Shown: positions 48,621-61,900, counted from the first letter of the stretch. The stretch: DNA of 64,000 nt from Hormiphora californensis (GCA_020137815.1 CM035355.1:719451-783450), one strand, 5' to 3'. The notes: generated by a model from the sequence alone, not told the origin. A program made the numbers and translations.

Positions 48621-51560
48621 CACAAACCCCCCCCGGCCCCAAAAACAGGGGAGGAACCCCGGTTTGAAGGGGGCCCGGGTGGGGAAATTTATAAAACCGG
48701 TTAGGGGGCCGGGGGTTTATTTTTTTTCGCAAATTATTTGTTGTTTTAAAGAAACTTTAGTTTTAAAAATTTTGTAAACCCCTTAAGTTTTTTTATGTAA
48801 AAAAAGTGCTACAAAATCGTGGGCCCAAAAAAAAAAGGGTTTTTTTCCCTTTGGAAGGTTTTAAATTTTATTTATTTTAAAAGAAAAATAATACCCCAAA
48901 TGTATTTTAGTAAGTTGTTAATACTTCCCGGGCACAAATTTTTTTTTTTTTTCTTCCCCCCCTAAACCGAAAAACCCCCCAATTTTGGTCGGGGGCCCCT
49001 TTACAGGAGGGATTCCCCCCCGAAGAACCCGGATTGAGAGAAAAGGAAAAGGGGGGAAATGTTTAATGGGTTAAGCTTTTCCGGGGTAAGAAATTTTTGC
49101 AAGAGGGCTAATTGTTATATTTTCCTGCATCAATCCCTCGCATATTAAATATATATGTTGACCACTGATTTGTCAATTCTTTGATTAAATTTTGATTTTT
49201 TTTAAAAAAGGGTTTTTAAAATTTGGGAAAAAAAGAGAGAAAAAAAAAAAATAGGATTTCAGGAGGGAGAAAAGGGAAAGAGAAGAGCAAAAAGAAAGAT
49301 ATATAAAGATATCCCTTTTTAAAAAATTAATAGAGAGAGAGAAGAAAAGAAGAGAAGAGGAAAGAAAAAAAGAGAGGGAAATAAAAAGAAAAGGAAAGAC
49401 AAAAAAGAAGAATAAAAAAAAAGAAAAAAAAAGAAAAAAAAAAAGAAAAGAGAAATATAAGATTTTAAGGAAAGAAGATAAAAAGGGGAAAATAAAAAGG
49501 GTTTTTAACAAAAATAAGATTTAAAAAGAGGAACCCGACTAACAAAAAACCAAAAACCAAAAATTTTCTTATCTCAAATTTTTTCAAAGGGACCCTTTTT
49601 TAAAAATGGCCCAAAGACCGACATGGCCCGTAAAAAGTTCTCCCTTTCTTCTTTTTTCTTTTTAGCCGTTCCCCCTCTCCCCTTTTTCTCTCTCTCTCCT
49701 CCCCTCTCTCCTTTTTCCCGCCCCCAGGGGGAGCTGTACAGGTTTTAAAGGACCTTTTTCGAGATGGGGGTCAGTTACTATAAATACTACTTGGTTAATC
49801 TACAGTTACCGAGTAAGGAGGGAAGGTACAACCCCCAAACCACCCCCCCCATATTTATCCGTTCCCATTGTGGTGAGTATTTGGCCCCCCCAAAAAAAAA
49901 GGGGGGGGGGGGGGGGGGGGTTCGGGCCGGGGAACCGGGGAAAAAAGGAAGGGGAAGTGGGAGTGAGACATTAAAGGGGGGGGGTTTTTAAAATGGGGGT
50001 ACCGAGGAAGAGGAAACTGGGAAGTGGGAGGTGATAATTTACAAAGGNNNNNNNNNNNNNNNNNNNNNNNNNNNNNNNNNNNNNNNNNNNNNNNNNNNNN
50101 NNNNNNNNNNNNNNNNNNNNNNNNNNNNNNNNNNNNNNNNNNNNNNNCTATAAAATCTCTTCCCCTTTTCCCGGGGGCCCAAAAATCCCTAGGGGGAATT
50201 TATGTGGATCACCCGGGTCTGTTACCTGGGGGGTAATTAAATCTTTTTGGGGTTTTTGACCATTTTTTTTTTTTTGGGGGGGTTAAAAGGGTTTTTTTTT
50301 CCCCAAACCCTTAAAAAAAAAAAAACCTTTAAAATTTCTTAAAAAAAATTTTCCCAATTTAACACCCTTTAAAAAAAAAAAGTTAAAAAGGGTTTAAAAA
50401 CCTTTAAAAAATTTTTTGGGTACTTTTAAACTTAAATTAAAAAAATTTTTGTTAAAATTGTTTGAAAATTTGGGCGGGGGGTATTCCCATTTAAAATATT
50501 TTTGAAAAATGAATTGGGAAAAGGAAAAACCCTTTGAAAAAAATGATAAAAAAAAAGGGGTTTAACAAAAAAATTTTATAAAAAACCCCCCCCCCAAAAA
50601 AAGGGGAAGAAAAGGGGGAAAAAACCCGGAAAAAAAGGGGGGGGGGGGAAAAAAGAAAGAGGTGGAAGGGGAAGGGGGAAGGAAAGAAAAGAGGGAGAGG
50701 AAGAAGGAAGAAAAAGGGGAAAGAAAAAGAAGAAGAGAAGAAAAGGGGGTTTTCCAGAAAAAAAAAAAAAAAAGAGGGGGATGGGGTGGGGAAAAAAGGT
50801 ATGTGGGAAAAATTTGGGGGGAGTTAATTTGAATCAAAGGGGGGAGGGAAAAACCGGTTTTTTAAAATAAAAAATTTGTAAACTACTGATGAATTTTTCT
50901 TATTTTAATTAAATTATTAAGATTTTTAAATTTAAAAAACTATATTGAAAAATAAAAAACTTTTTTAAAAACCGGTTTTAAATTTTAGAAACTACTATAT
51001 AGCACATAGAACTATTCAAAAACCGAAATGCCACTGAGAGTAAAATAAAAGGGGTTCAACGTTTTCCCCAAAAAAAAAGGGAAAAAGTTTTCCAACCCCT
51101 TTACTCAGAATGGCCCTTAACGTCCCAACCAATGCTCAAGAGCAGAGGGTCTAGGCCCCCATTTCGGGGGGGCACGGGACCCCGGTTTTCAGCCTGGGCC
51201 AAAACCGGGCCCTTTAAAAAAGGATAAAATAAATCGAGGGCACTAAAGTGATCAGGTCCTCGATTAGTGGGGGTAGGGCCCGGGAAATTAATCTCTATTC
51301 ACAGGGGTTTAAATTTTATATTTGGTATTAGGTTGGATAACCTTTTTTGGCTATATGGATACCCTTTTGGGAAGGTTTAGAATTTTTATTGGGGCCCTTT
51401 TTTAGGCAAAGCGAAGTTAGGGGGGTCACGTCGGACTTTTTTAAACTCTTCTTTAACCCTTTAGGGCCGTTTTTTTTGGCTTGAAGGGTTCAAAATCGGG
51501 CTTTTTTTTAAACCCTATTTTTTTCTAATCTGGAGCATCTTAAAAGCCAAATAACGGCTA
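48600..51560. other. Low-quality sequence with a 100-N gap
   Basis: Homopolymer-rich, structureless text that presumably hides the remaining Wntless exons. Short readable islands (for example GAGTAAGGAGGGAAGG near 49813) match 24.3 kb. Confidence 0.8.
50048..50147. other. Assembly gap (100 N)
   Basis: Exactly 100 N, the usual placeholder for a gap of unknown size. Confidence 1.
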
Positions 51561-51960
51561 AACGGTTGAAGATAGAGTTTAAAAGTCCCGGTCGACCCCC
51601 CCCTAACTTGCTTTGCCTAAAATGGACCAAGAAAAATCTCTTTCCTTTCCAAAGTGGCTATAGCCATAAGCCAAAAACGGTTTGCGCAAACCTTTTTCCA
51701 ATTATATATTAAACCCGATGGTAGGTAATTCCGCCCTACCCCCACTAACGAGGATGACTTTTTGCCCTCGATTTTTTTCTCTACTCCCATTTTAAGGGGA
51801 CCCATGGTTTTGGCCTCAGGTGAAAAAACCCGGACCACGCCCCCCGGGAAAATTAGGCCTTAGCACCCTCTGCTCAATTTGAGCTTTGGTTGGGATCGTT
51901 AGAGGGGTCCATTCTGGACAATGGCGTTTGGAAAAAACTCTTGTTACACATTTTTTCCCG
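51222..51960. mobile_element. Degraded copy of the 18.86-19.86 kb foldback element
   Basis: AAATCGAGGGCACTAAAGTG, ATTAGTGGGGGTAGGG and the central AAAAGCCAAATAACGGCTAA with AACGGTTGAAGATAGAG match both arms of the better copy, with many indels. Part of the damage may be base-calling error. Confidence 0.65.
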
Positions 51961-54361
51961 GTCAAGCTGAAACATCCCCTTATTAAAAACTTAACACACT
52001 GCAAAGGTGTGTGACTGTAAATCGAACAAGAAATGAAAATTGGACGTGATACCGGATTTATATTATATCTCCTGATTTATTGATATACGATTTTGTGTGG
52101 ATAATTTCGAGCAATTAAAATGAGCAATTAATACTGCGTTATGTTGTCGTTCCAACTGGTGCTAATTAATAATTTAATACTGAGACATAAACCTAATAAA
52201 TTTTTTAGATTTCTCCGTGACTGCTATAGCAATTTCTTACTAATTTCAAACTTTGAAATGAAACATCCATGAACTGATGAATTTTCTACATGTTATAGTA
52301 GCATGGCCATCAAGTAGGTGGTATTTGCAGTAATGCTTTAGTTGAAGTGGTATAGCGTCATATAGATAACAACTCACAAAACAGAGCTTATATTAGCACC
52401 TCTCCCAAAGTATAATGATATGTGACGATAGAGAGACAGAGACAGAGAGAGAGAGAGAGACAGAGAGAGGGAGAGAGAGAGAGACAGAGACAGAGAATAC
52501 GAGAGTTTACTGCCAACTGTAGTCCATCACCAAATCTTCCTCTACTAAATTGCAGCTACTTGACATCCATTAGGGTATGTGTATGACGTGTTCCTCTATA
52601 TTTACAATAAAAAGTGCTTTGGGTCGAGTGACGCGAGTAAAGTTTACATCATATAATGTATAGTTTAGTACATCAATGGGTTTTGATAATTTACCCGTCA
52701 TCGCTGATTATTCCCTTTTATTCACACACTGAACGTCAATAACATGGTTGCCATGGCAACTGAATCGGTATCAATGGAGACTGAATCGTTCGATTGATAC
52801 TCCTGCACTGCATCGAGTTCTCTACTGAACCAATTTCTTAGCGCGAGAAGATACCTTAAATCAGTTGACAGATGGACTCATTATAGATCAGTATAAAAAT
52901 GTCATTATATCAAAATGGAATTGCTTTCAAATAACTTGCTTGAAGGGTTATATTGAGATATCATGGCACGATGAAGAGGGTTGACTAATATCGATACATA
53001 ATTATTGGCTATTAACTATAATGAACCGGGGTGGAAGTATTTAATTGGCAGATTTTTATAACATTCAATCTCTTTAATTAGTTGGGTTTCTACGTCATTT
53101 TAGATTTTATCCCCAAAAACAAACGTAGTAAAATCCACAGTTTTTGAAGATTAAGAAAGTGTGAGTATAAAGCGTAGTAAGTTTAATCGGGGCCGGGGGA
53201 AAAAACACCAAAAAAAAAGGGAGTGGGGGAGAGAGAAAAGGGAAAAAGAGAGAGAAGAGACGAGAGAGACGGGGAAGAGGGGGAGGGGAGAGCGCCTAGA
53301 TTGAAAAAACTAACCAATCTCGCACTACAAAAAAATTGGAATATATTGTACCATATTCACGGGAGGGAAACCCAACAACAAGACTTCACAGAAAACTCAT
53401 TTTAGTCACAGTTAGGGGTTGTGATCTGCCGGGTTTAGAGCCCGGGGTTTTTTTTTCTTTGGGTAATAGCTCACAGCTCACGTCTGTAAAATTAAACTTT
53501 ACTAAAAAGAACTCTCCTAAAAAATAGTTACCTTTAGGAACGGCCTCTCGCACACCCCCACCGGGTTTGAACAAAACTAAGCATGTATTCCAGCATTATC
53601 GAGAGCTAGAGAGGGCTTTAAAAGCTATTGTTAGCATAGTCCGTTTTATGGGCGAGAGCGATGGATCTTTAGAGAGCATTTCTTTAATGTTATACTAACG
53701 GGGAGTTGGGAATATATAATATAAATTAAATTCTAGATGGAGAACCGCTTATATATCGTTCAAATCAAAATGGGACTACTACATACCTACGATACAGTAG
53801 GTTGCCTACGCTAAAAATGTTATATACGGAGAGAGTATGATGGTCTGCAGTAGTGGGTAAACATTGGAGCTGGATGAGAAAGCTGCTATAGAATCTCAGT
53901 GAAGAGGAGGGGGAAAGGACGTGAGACGAAGAATGAAGTGGGGAATGTCACGGGTTCATTTCATTATTCTGATCAAAATCATCGGAGTGCCTGCGTGAGG
54001 CAAATCTCACTACAAAATCATCTCTACCACCGCATAGTGAACCAGGGGGTTATATACTGGGCGTACCGTAATGGATTAATTTGTTTTCCCAGCATCCTTT
54101 ATTGAGAGGTAAATATATTAAGGCCTCGTGTCAAAACGTAGTCTTGTAGCAGTCTGGTAGAGAGGGAGTGGAGGTCGAGCTTACCTATCTTAGTTCGGTA
54201 GCGGCTCAAACCAATAAGCGATTGTCAAAGTAATATAGTCCACCATGCTTTCAGCACACTTATTGTACCACTTAGAGTTGTGATTAAGAGCACTACAGGG
54301 TCTACTACGGAGCTAAATAATTCACAGATCTCTGTGCCATACACAAAGGCCCCGCGGCGGT
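51961..54361. other. Unassigned stretch
   Basis: Holds a GA-rich microsatellite (52435-52500), an X-box 14-mer (52747-52760) and a noisy patch (about 53190-53470). I see no gene. Confidence 0.4.
52747..52760. promoter_or_regulatory. Perfect RFX X-box motif
   Basis: GTTGCCATGGCAAC. The flanks (ATG before, TGAA after, and GGAGACTGAA downstream) resemble those at 20191, indicating a shared repeat. Confidence 0.4.
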
Positions 54362-54621
54362 TAAAACCTGAGTGAGGAGGAAGAGAGGGAGGAAGATCGA
54401 GAAATGAAAGGGAGATGAGGAGGAAAAGGAGAGAGAGGAGGAGAAGGAGGGAGAGGGGGAGGAGAGAGAGAGAGAGAGATCGGACGAAAAGGAGAGAGAG
54501 AGGGAAAGAGAGACGAAAGGGAGAGAGAGAAGGGGGAAAGGAGAAGAAGAAGAAGAGAGGAAGAAGAGAAAAGGAGGAGAGGAAGAGAGAGAGAGGAGAG
54601 AAGGGGGGAAGAGAGAGAGAG

Positions 54622-54714
<93 letters not shown>
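54362..54714. repeat. Long purine (GA/GGA) tract
   Basis: About 350 bp of almost pure A/G on one strand, degenerate at the left and a clean GA array at 54640-54705. Such tracts can form triplex DNA. Confidence 0.9.
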
Positions 54715-54832
54715 TGACATGTGAGAAGTTCAGGATTAGAAGGCATAATAATATGTTGACCCAGAGAGTTATTTAGTGTCCAGACCCGAACCCCTAATTC
54801 ATTTCTCAATATCTGAGTGAAATCGAAACCTA

Positions 54833-54987
54833 AAGTCGGATTTTTTGAAGTTGTCACCCCCCCCCCTTCTTGTGTGCGGAATGTTTTTGCGCGTCACATC
54901 ACATGTTAACGTGTGGTGTGCGCGTTAAAATTTATAAATTTCACATGCACAGTCATTTTGGGGTGACAACTTCAAAAAATCCGACTT
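54833..54987. mobile_element. 155-bp MITE with 28-bp perfect terminal repeats
   Basis: AAGTCGGATTTTTTGAAGTT...GTCACCCC is mirrored exactly at the right end. It is flanked by TA (54831-54832, 54988-54989). Its terminal sequence resembles the 22153-22304 element (AAGTCCATTTTT, then C-rich). Confidence 0.85.
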
Positions 54988-55326
54988 TAATTCATGTCGG
55001 GTACAAAGTTAAAGACAGCTGACATTTCAAATCATCTCTGGTTAAAATAGACCGGTGGGATCCCCCGACTTGTCTTGTTCTACCCTCTATTAGTCTCTCT
55101 CCTTTCCCCCAGGGTTAGAACATAACATCCCTTAACCGCATAAAATTCAGGCTGCTTTATAAGAGATGGTCCTCTATAAAAAATCAGGAGTATTCATTTA
55201 AAGAGGTGTCTGGTTCCGCGACACTACCAAGAGAAAGATGCTCTTTTTATATATAAAGACTATATAACGAGTTGGCATGTAAAGGACTGAGCATACAATT
55301 TATGGTAGCATTTCTTTGAACCATAT

Positions 55327-55352
55327 ACAGTCAGACCCCGATTTACCGGAGT
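55327..55352. mobile_element. Solo Tigger-like MITE end
   Basis: TACAGTCAGACCCCGATTTACCGG-type terminus without a partner end nearby. Confidence 0.6.
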
Positions 55353-55675
55353 CTTTTCTTGGCGTGAGCGTCACGCCGAACTCCGAAGGGAGAAAGGAAG
55401 AGTAGGCTTGCTATGTTCTAACCCTCCCTTTACATTCGGGGGCGGGACGCCCGAAACACAGTCTAGCCAGGCAAGAGTAGGCCAGAATGGGGGGGGGGTT
55501 CATAAAATTTCTAAAAATACAGTATAGGTAGTTATGCAATGCAGACGCGGTGCTTTAAGAATTAAGATTTTAGGTGATGGTTTTGATCGCTTAAATATGA
55601 GTAAAATATTTGAGATGGAGGTTTGAACTTTGACTGTACAATTAACGTTAGGTGCTATGTGAGGTATGTGTACTA

Positions 55676-55884
55676 AAGTAGGATTTTTTGTCATCCCTCC
55701 TTTTTTTCGTGCGCTCGTTTTTTTGCACCCCTATCACACACGTCAAATTATGAGAGATATCAATAAATATCGAGTTTGGGGTATTTTCTGCATTTTGTGC
55801 TAGCTCCCACGAAAGTGGTATAGCAATTTATAGCCTATAGGGACAAGCTTTTATAAAGCGGGTGACAACTTCAAATATCCGACT
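55676..55884. mobile_element. Degraded relative of the 54833 MITE
   Basis: The left AAGTAGGATTTTTTGTCATCCC and right GGGTGACAACTTCAAATATCC are imperfect versions of the 54833 terminal repeats, enclosing about 209 bp. Confidence 0.5.
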
Positions 55885-56099
55885 TATGTGAGTATATAAT
55901 TCACAAATATCCGGCCAGCCGGGACGTGATAATGATAATAATATGGTAATATCACAAACCGCCATTTAACCTGGCAGCTAGATGACTGAGTGTTTCCACC
56001 TCGCAATAATCACATACATTATGCACAGCAGCATAACTAGTATAATATAACGTAATATTTATTCCTTGACCTACAATTGTAGGGAATCACAACAGGGGG

Positions 56100-57440
56100 C
56101 ACGGCGTGCCTGGTGAAATTTTAACACGACCTAGCATGCGACGGGAAACCACCACTTGTACGTGGTAGCTGAGGGTCTACAGAATGGCGCTACGGTGCGG
56201 GAAAAAACATTCCATTCCCTAAAATCGTTTTTTTCACTTTTATTTGATTTGGGTCAAAATTGGCTATATCAAACGTGGTCCCGAAAAATCCATAATGACT
56301 TAGCACACGAAATAAGTCACCCCTACCTATTTTTGCACGTAGAATCGATTGCCGTTGAAGTCGAATCTCTAAAATGACTGTAAAATGGTCAAAAGTTGAT
56401 TTTTTACCATTTTTTGGAGGTTTTTGGCCCCTAAACCATTGAAAACGTTGAGATAGGAATTTGAAACTAGTGCCAATCGTTAAAATGGTCATTTTTCTAC
56501 CAAGAACCAAGTTTTCGTGTATATCCGATTTATGGTTAGATTTGGGCAAATTGTTGAAATCTGCCAACTAGGAGAACCGTAACTTGATTTTCTTGTTTTT
56601 TGGATTTTGGCATTTTTGACAAACTTCTGATTGAAATGGCCAGTCGGGACCATGCTTAAGTTGTTTATGGGACAATTTTCGACTAAAATCCAAGATTTCA
56701 TACCAATCCAATAACAGATCGTTGATTTATAGAAAATTTGCGTAGGCAAAACGGTCAAAATAACAACTTTTCTTGCTTATTTTGACCGTTTTGCCTACGC
56801 AAATTTTCTATAAATCAACGATCTGTTATTGGATTGGTATGAAATCTTGGATTTTAGTCGAAAATTGTCCCATAAACAACTTAAGCATGGTCCCGACTGG
56901 CCATTTCAATCAGAAGTTTGTCAAAAATGCCAAAATCCAAAAAACAAGAAAATCAAGTTACGGTTCTCCTAGTTGGCAGATTTCAACAATTTGCCCAAAT
57001 CTAACCATAAATCGGATATACACGAAAACTTGGTTCTTGGTAGAAAAATGACCATTTTAACGATTGGCACTAGTTTCAAATTCCTATCTCAACGTTTTCA
57101 ATGGTTTAGGGGCCAAAAACCTCCAAAAAATGGTAAAAAATCAACTTTTGACCATTTTACAGTCATTTTAGAGATTCGACTTCAACGGCAATCGATTCTA
57201 CGTGCAAAAATAGGTAGGGGTGACTTATTTCGTGTGCTAAGTCATTATGGATTTTTCGGGACCACGTTTGATATAGCCAATTTTGACCCAAATCAAATAA
57301 AAGTGAAAAAAACGATTTTAGGGAATGGAATGTTTTTTCCCGCACCGTAGCGCCATTCTGTAGACCCTCAGCTACCACGTACAAGTGGTGGTTTCCCGTC
57401 GCATGCTAGGTCGTGTTAAAATTTCACCAGGCACGCCGTG
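56100..57440. mobile_element. 1341-bp palindromic transposon, copy 2
   Basis: Same length and ends as copy 1. Arms 56100-56762 and 56778-57440 surround the loop ACAACTTTTCTTGCT. I found no mismatch between the arms. The 4-bp target GGGG is duplicated (56096-56099, 57441-57444). The mirrored 125-codon frames (56190-56567 minus, 56973-57350 plus) encode identical residues because the arms are identical. Confidence 0.9.
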
Positions 57441-57869
57441 GGGGTAGGTAGGGCAGCAAAGCAGGGAGTCACAAAGCAGGGAGCCACAATGGAGGGAGCA
57501 AACAAAGTTCTGCTCGGTCATAAGATAACTGTAAATCGCTTCAGTATAAAATATTTATTCACATTCAGAGGAATATATATTGTCATTGTAAACACTTTTA
57601 ATTAAGCAGTTGATTGTGATGAAGTGTCATTGTAACTTGGAGCCTGAGTAACACAATTCATGCTTTGATTACGTTACATAACAACGAACTAACAAGTTCA
57701 TACTACCGATAGCGATTGATTACAGACAGAAAACGCTAATTTTGTCGCCTATTACTAAACAATCATCCAGAAAACGTTCCCGAAGTTATTAGAACATAGT
57801 AAGTTACGATTACTAAATTTATACAATGTCTACATTATAACACGTAGAGAGCAAATCATTTTTTCCCTG
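57441..57869. other. Unassigned
   Basis: AAAGCAGGGAG repeats near 57460-57490, otherwise nothing recognised. Confidence 0.3.
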
Positions 57870-57936
57870 CCCGGGTGATTGCCGAAGGCAATCACCCGGG
57901 ATGATCTTTTTAGCACGCACGTGCTAAAAAGATCAT
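57870..57936. repeat. Two adjacent perfect hairpins
   Basis: Positions 57870-57900 have 14-bp arms (CCCGGGTGATTGCC) around GAA. Positions 57901-57936 have 16-bp arms (ATGATCTTTTTAGCAC) around GCAC. An inverse copy near 47353-47396 keeps the second hairpin but has lost most of the first. Confidence 0.85.
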
Positions 57937-58624
<688 letters not shown>

Positions 58625-59031
58625 AGTCATTATTACACTACCGATTTGCTTGCAGTCGGTGCCATAATAATAATTATCTTTGTGTGGGGACGGTAATGTG
58701 AGGCACAGACTGCACCCATATTGATCTAATGGCCTGTTGCTGCACTCCTGCAGACTAATGACCTGTCAGAGCATTGGCCTGACAGCTAATAGGCCTGCTG
58801 TTCATGATGTTGGAGGGAAAGAATTGAGGATTGAAACCATGGATTTTATTGGTGTTGACCACTGTGTTTCGAGCAACAACTTAAGTTTTAATTTCGTAAG
58901 ACAAATAAGACAAGAAGTATTATATTATGTTATAAAATATCATGAGTGAACATAAAATATGATATGTACAAGCATATAAGATAATGGCATAACGATATAT
59001 CATCTCCTTCTATGATATTGTTATATAGTAC

Positions 59032-59197
59032 ATAACGTTCTGCACGCAGTGCAAGCGCGCCATATACGCTCTGCATTGCAGAGCGTATATGGAGGTGAAA
59101 TGCACGACAGCGGAGCTGGAGTGCATTTCACATCTATATTGCACGAGTGAAACGAGTGCGATATAGGAACGCTTGCACAAGCTGTGCAGGACGTTAT
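59032..59197. repeat. Branched palindrome: outer stem enclosing three hairpins
   Basis: The outer arms 59032-59057 and 59170-59197 pair over ATAACGT...CTGCAC and GTGCAAGCG. Inside are hairpin 1 (59060-59092, 16-bp arms CCATATACGCTCTGCA), hairpin 2 (GTGAAATGCAC at 59095-59105 with 59121-59131) and hairpin 3 (CTATATTGCAC at 59134-59144 with 59156-59166, one wobble). It is non-coding. It may be a small foldback element or a structured RNA. Confidence 0.8.
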
Positions 59198-60283
59198 TGA
59201 GTATATATTCCGCGAGAAAACACATTACAAGCAAAACAATCTTAATTTTGGGTGATTACACACACAGAGATGTGACAAAACAAGGTACAAACTAAGCAAA
59301 AACACACTCAAAAATACTAACAGACACTACTGCAACTCTTACACACAAGGGAAACAAGTTTTGACACTCTTTAACAATGGAATGAAGAGAGAGATAAAGA
59401 GAGAGATGCGAGAGAGGGAGATTGGAATTCTTGGAAATAGGAAACAACAAAACGTGATAAGGGGATAATTAGTGAGAGAAAGAGGGAGAGTGAGTGTAAG
59501 TTGACAGACTTTGTGTCGTGTAGTACCTTGTCAGTCATATTCTGTGTGTTTGTGTGTGAAAAAGGTGCAGAAACACTTTTCTCACTTATATCCCGCTCCC
59601 TCTATATCTGCACGCTCCCGCGGAAGCACAGTGCATATTTCAGCGTGCAAATGGTCGCGCACAGCGGGAGTGATATGTGCACTCGCGGTATATATATATC
59701 ATAGTAGTGCTATGAGGTACAAAAAGCAAGTACTTCCCCCGATAATATATGTGTTGCATTAATTTGGCATTGTGTATGATATATCCACCACAACATGCAA
59801 GTAAGTAAAGCAACAAATATATTAGTTAGTTTCGGGAAAATGAAACAGTTATTGCAGCTGTCTGAGAATGCACGTGCAGGAGATCAGATGAAGTAGCTAT
59901 GCATGATAAGTGTGTATTTCAACTAAACACTTGCTATAATTAGCAGGTGCAGTAGTTGCTGTTTATTGTTACAAAAATGGCAATATGAGTCTGAAATGAG
60001 TGGCACTGTGTGGTGATTTCGGAAACGTAGATGTGTGTGTGTGTGTTATAATAGTACTGTTTACAGATAAGAAATTCAAATAAAACATTATTTTAAAACA
60101 AAATGTGAAACAGAGTAATCTGAAAAGTAGCAATGACCACAGCTCACAATAAACATATATAGCGTTCAGTTTATTATTTAGAGTCAGTTTTCAGTGAGGT
60201 GAACGTGTTCTTTTCATTTATTTGTTGTTCTATATATTCAACATATAAACTCGTTAGAACAGCTTTAATAATTGTAATGAAAC
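59198..60283. other. Unassigned
   Basis: Scattered GA-rich and palindromic words (GCTCCCGCGG...AGCGGGAGTG near 59605-59675). No gene supported. Confidence 0.3.
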
Positions 60284-60393
<110 letters not shown>

Positions 60394-60779
60394 CCACTAC
60401 ACGCACCACTCCCACATGGGGCCGTGAGGCCCCATGCGAGAGCAGGGTTAAATCCCCCGGACCCGGATCCTGTTGGATCTGAGGGCCCGGAGGGCCTGCG
60501 GAGTAAAGGTAGGGTAGGTAGAACAATGTACATACGGGTAAATTTAACAATGTACATATGGGTTAAGGAAAGGGGGATTAAAGCTCATGGTGACGGAGCA
60601 CAAGACCTCCTAAACTATCTGCAAAGAAGCCCAATCTGCTACAATGAATTCTAAGAAGAGACAACTTATCAGGAACTGGAGAAGCAAACCGTCTGAATCT
60701 AAGGCAGCCTAAAACAAGCAGGAACGGGTTCGAGCGAAAAAAAAATAAAATAACACAAATGGATGATGATTACAAGTCG

Positions 60780-61432
60780 AGCCAGAGAGGACAGCCAGCC
60801 CGTTCCAGAGAAGCCAGCTGACCCCGCTCCAGAGAAGACAGCCGACCCCGCTCCAGAGAAGCCAGCTGACCCCGCTCCAGAGAAGCCAGTTGACCCCGAT
60901 CCAGAAAAGTCAACTGACCCCGTTCCAGAGAAGCCAGCTGACCCCGTTCCAGAGAAGCCAGCTGACCCCGCTCCAGAGAAGACAGCCACCCCGTTCCAGA
61001 GAAGACAGCTGACCCCGATCCAGTAAGGACAGCTGACCCCGCTCCAGTAAAGACAGCTGACCCCGTTCCAGTAAAGACAGCTGACCCCGTTCCAGAGAGG
61101 ACAGCTGACCCCGATCCAGTAAGGACAGCTGACCCCGTTCCAGTAAAGACAGCTGGCCCCGCTCCAGTAAGGACAGCTGACCCCGCTCCAGAGAAGACAG
61201 CCACCCCGTTCCAGAGAAGACAGCTGACCCCGTTCCAGTAAGGACAGCTGACCCCGATCCAGTAAGGACAGCTGACCCCGTTCCAGTAAAGACAGCTGAC
61301 CCCGCTCCAGAGAGGACAGCCACCCCATTCCTGAGAGGACGGCTGACCCCGCTCCAGTAAGGACAGCTGACCCCGCTCCAGTAAAGACAGCTGACCCCGC
61401 TCCAGAGAGGACAGCCACCCCGTTCCAAAAAA
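60780..61432. repeat. 24-bp minisatellite, about 27 units
   Basis: The unit GACAGCTGACCCCGTTCCAG plus AGAA or TAAG repeats with few indels. Since 24 is a multiple of 3, both strands stay open for long stretches: plus 60763-61026 reads repeats of PADPAPEK; minus 61436-60699 reads 245 codons of SGAGSAVFTG-like repeats. I cannot show that either is translated. Confidence 0.9.
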
Positions 61433-61819
61433 ACATCTCCGATGTAAAACCTTATCAAAAATGGAAGAAGTGGGTTAGGGGGCTAGTAGAACAAAAACAG
61501 GATTGGTTAGCAGGATAAAGGGGCGTTGGGGGTCCACAGTTGGCTGGAAGATGCCTGTTCCACTGGTAACCCTGAGCCGGAGAAGGCGGGGTAGGAACAT
61601 AATAGTTGGCGATAATACACTGTGGGCCGCCTTGCCAAGATGTTTTTGTATTTTGTATTTTCTGATTTTTTTCCGTATTTCTGATACACAGCCACGCTCA
61701 GCCGCGGCCACACGGACCTGGAAATCGAACAGGGGGAAAAGGGGATGGGGAAAAAGGTACTCCGTGTGACCCCGTTGCCCGGGGGAAACCGATTGGAGGT
61801 GGTGGCAGGTGGACCAACT

Positions 61820-61825
<6 letters not shown>
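61433..61825. other. Unassigned, downstream of the second GPCR
   Basis: No repeat recognised. Open frames on both strands have no recognisable domain. Confidence 0.3.
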
Positions 61826-61889
<64 letters not shown>

Positions 61890-61900
61890 TCTCTCTATCT

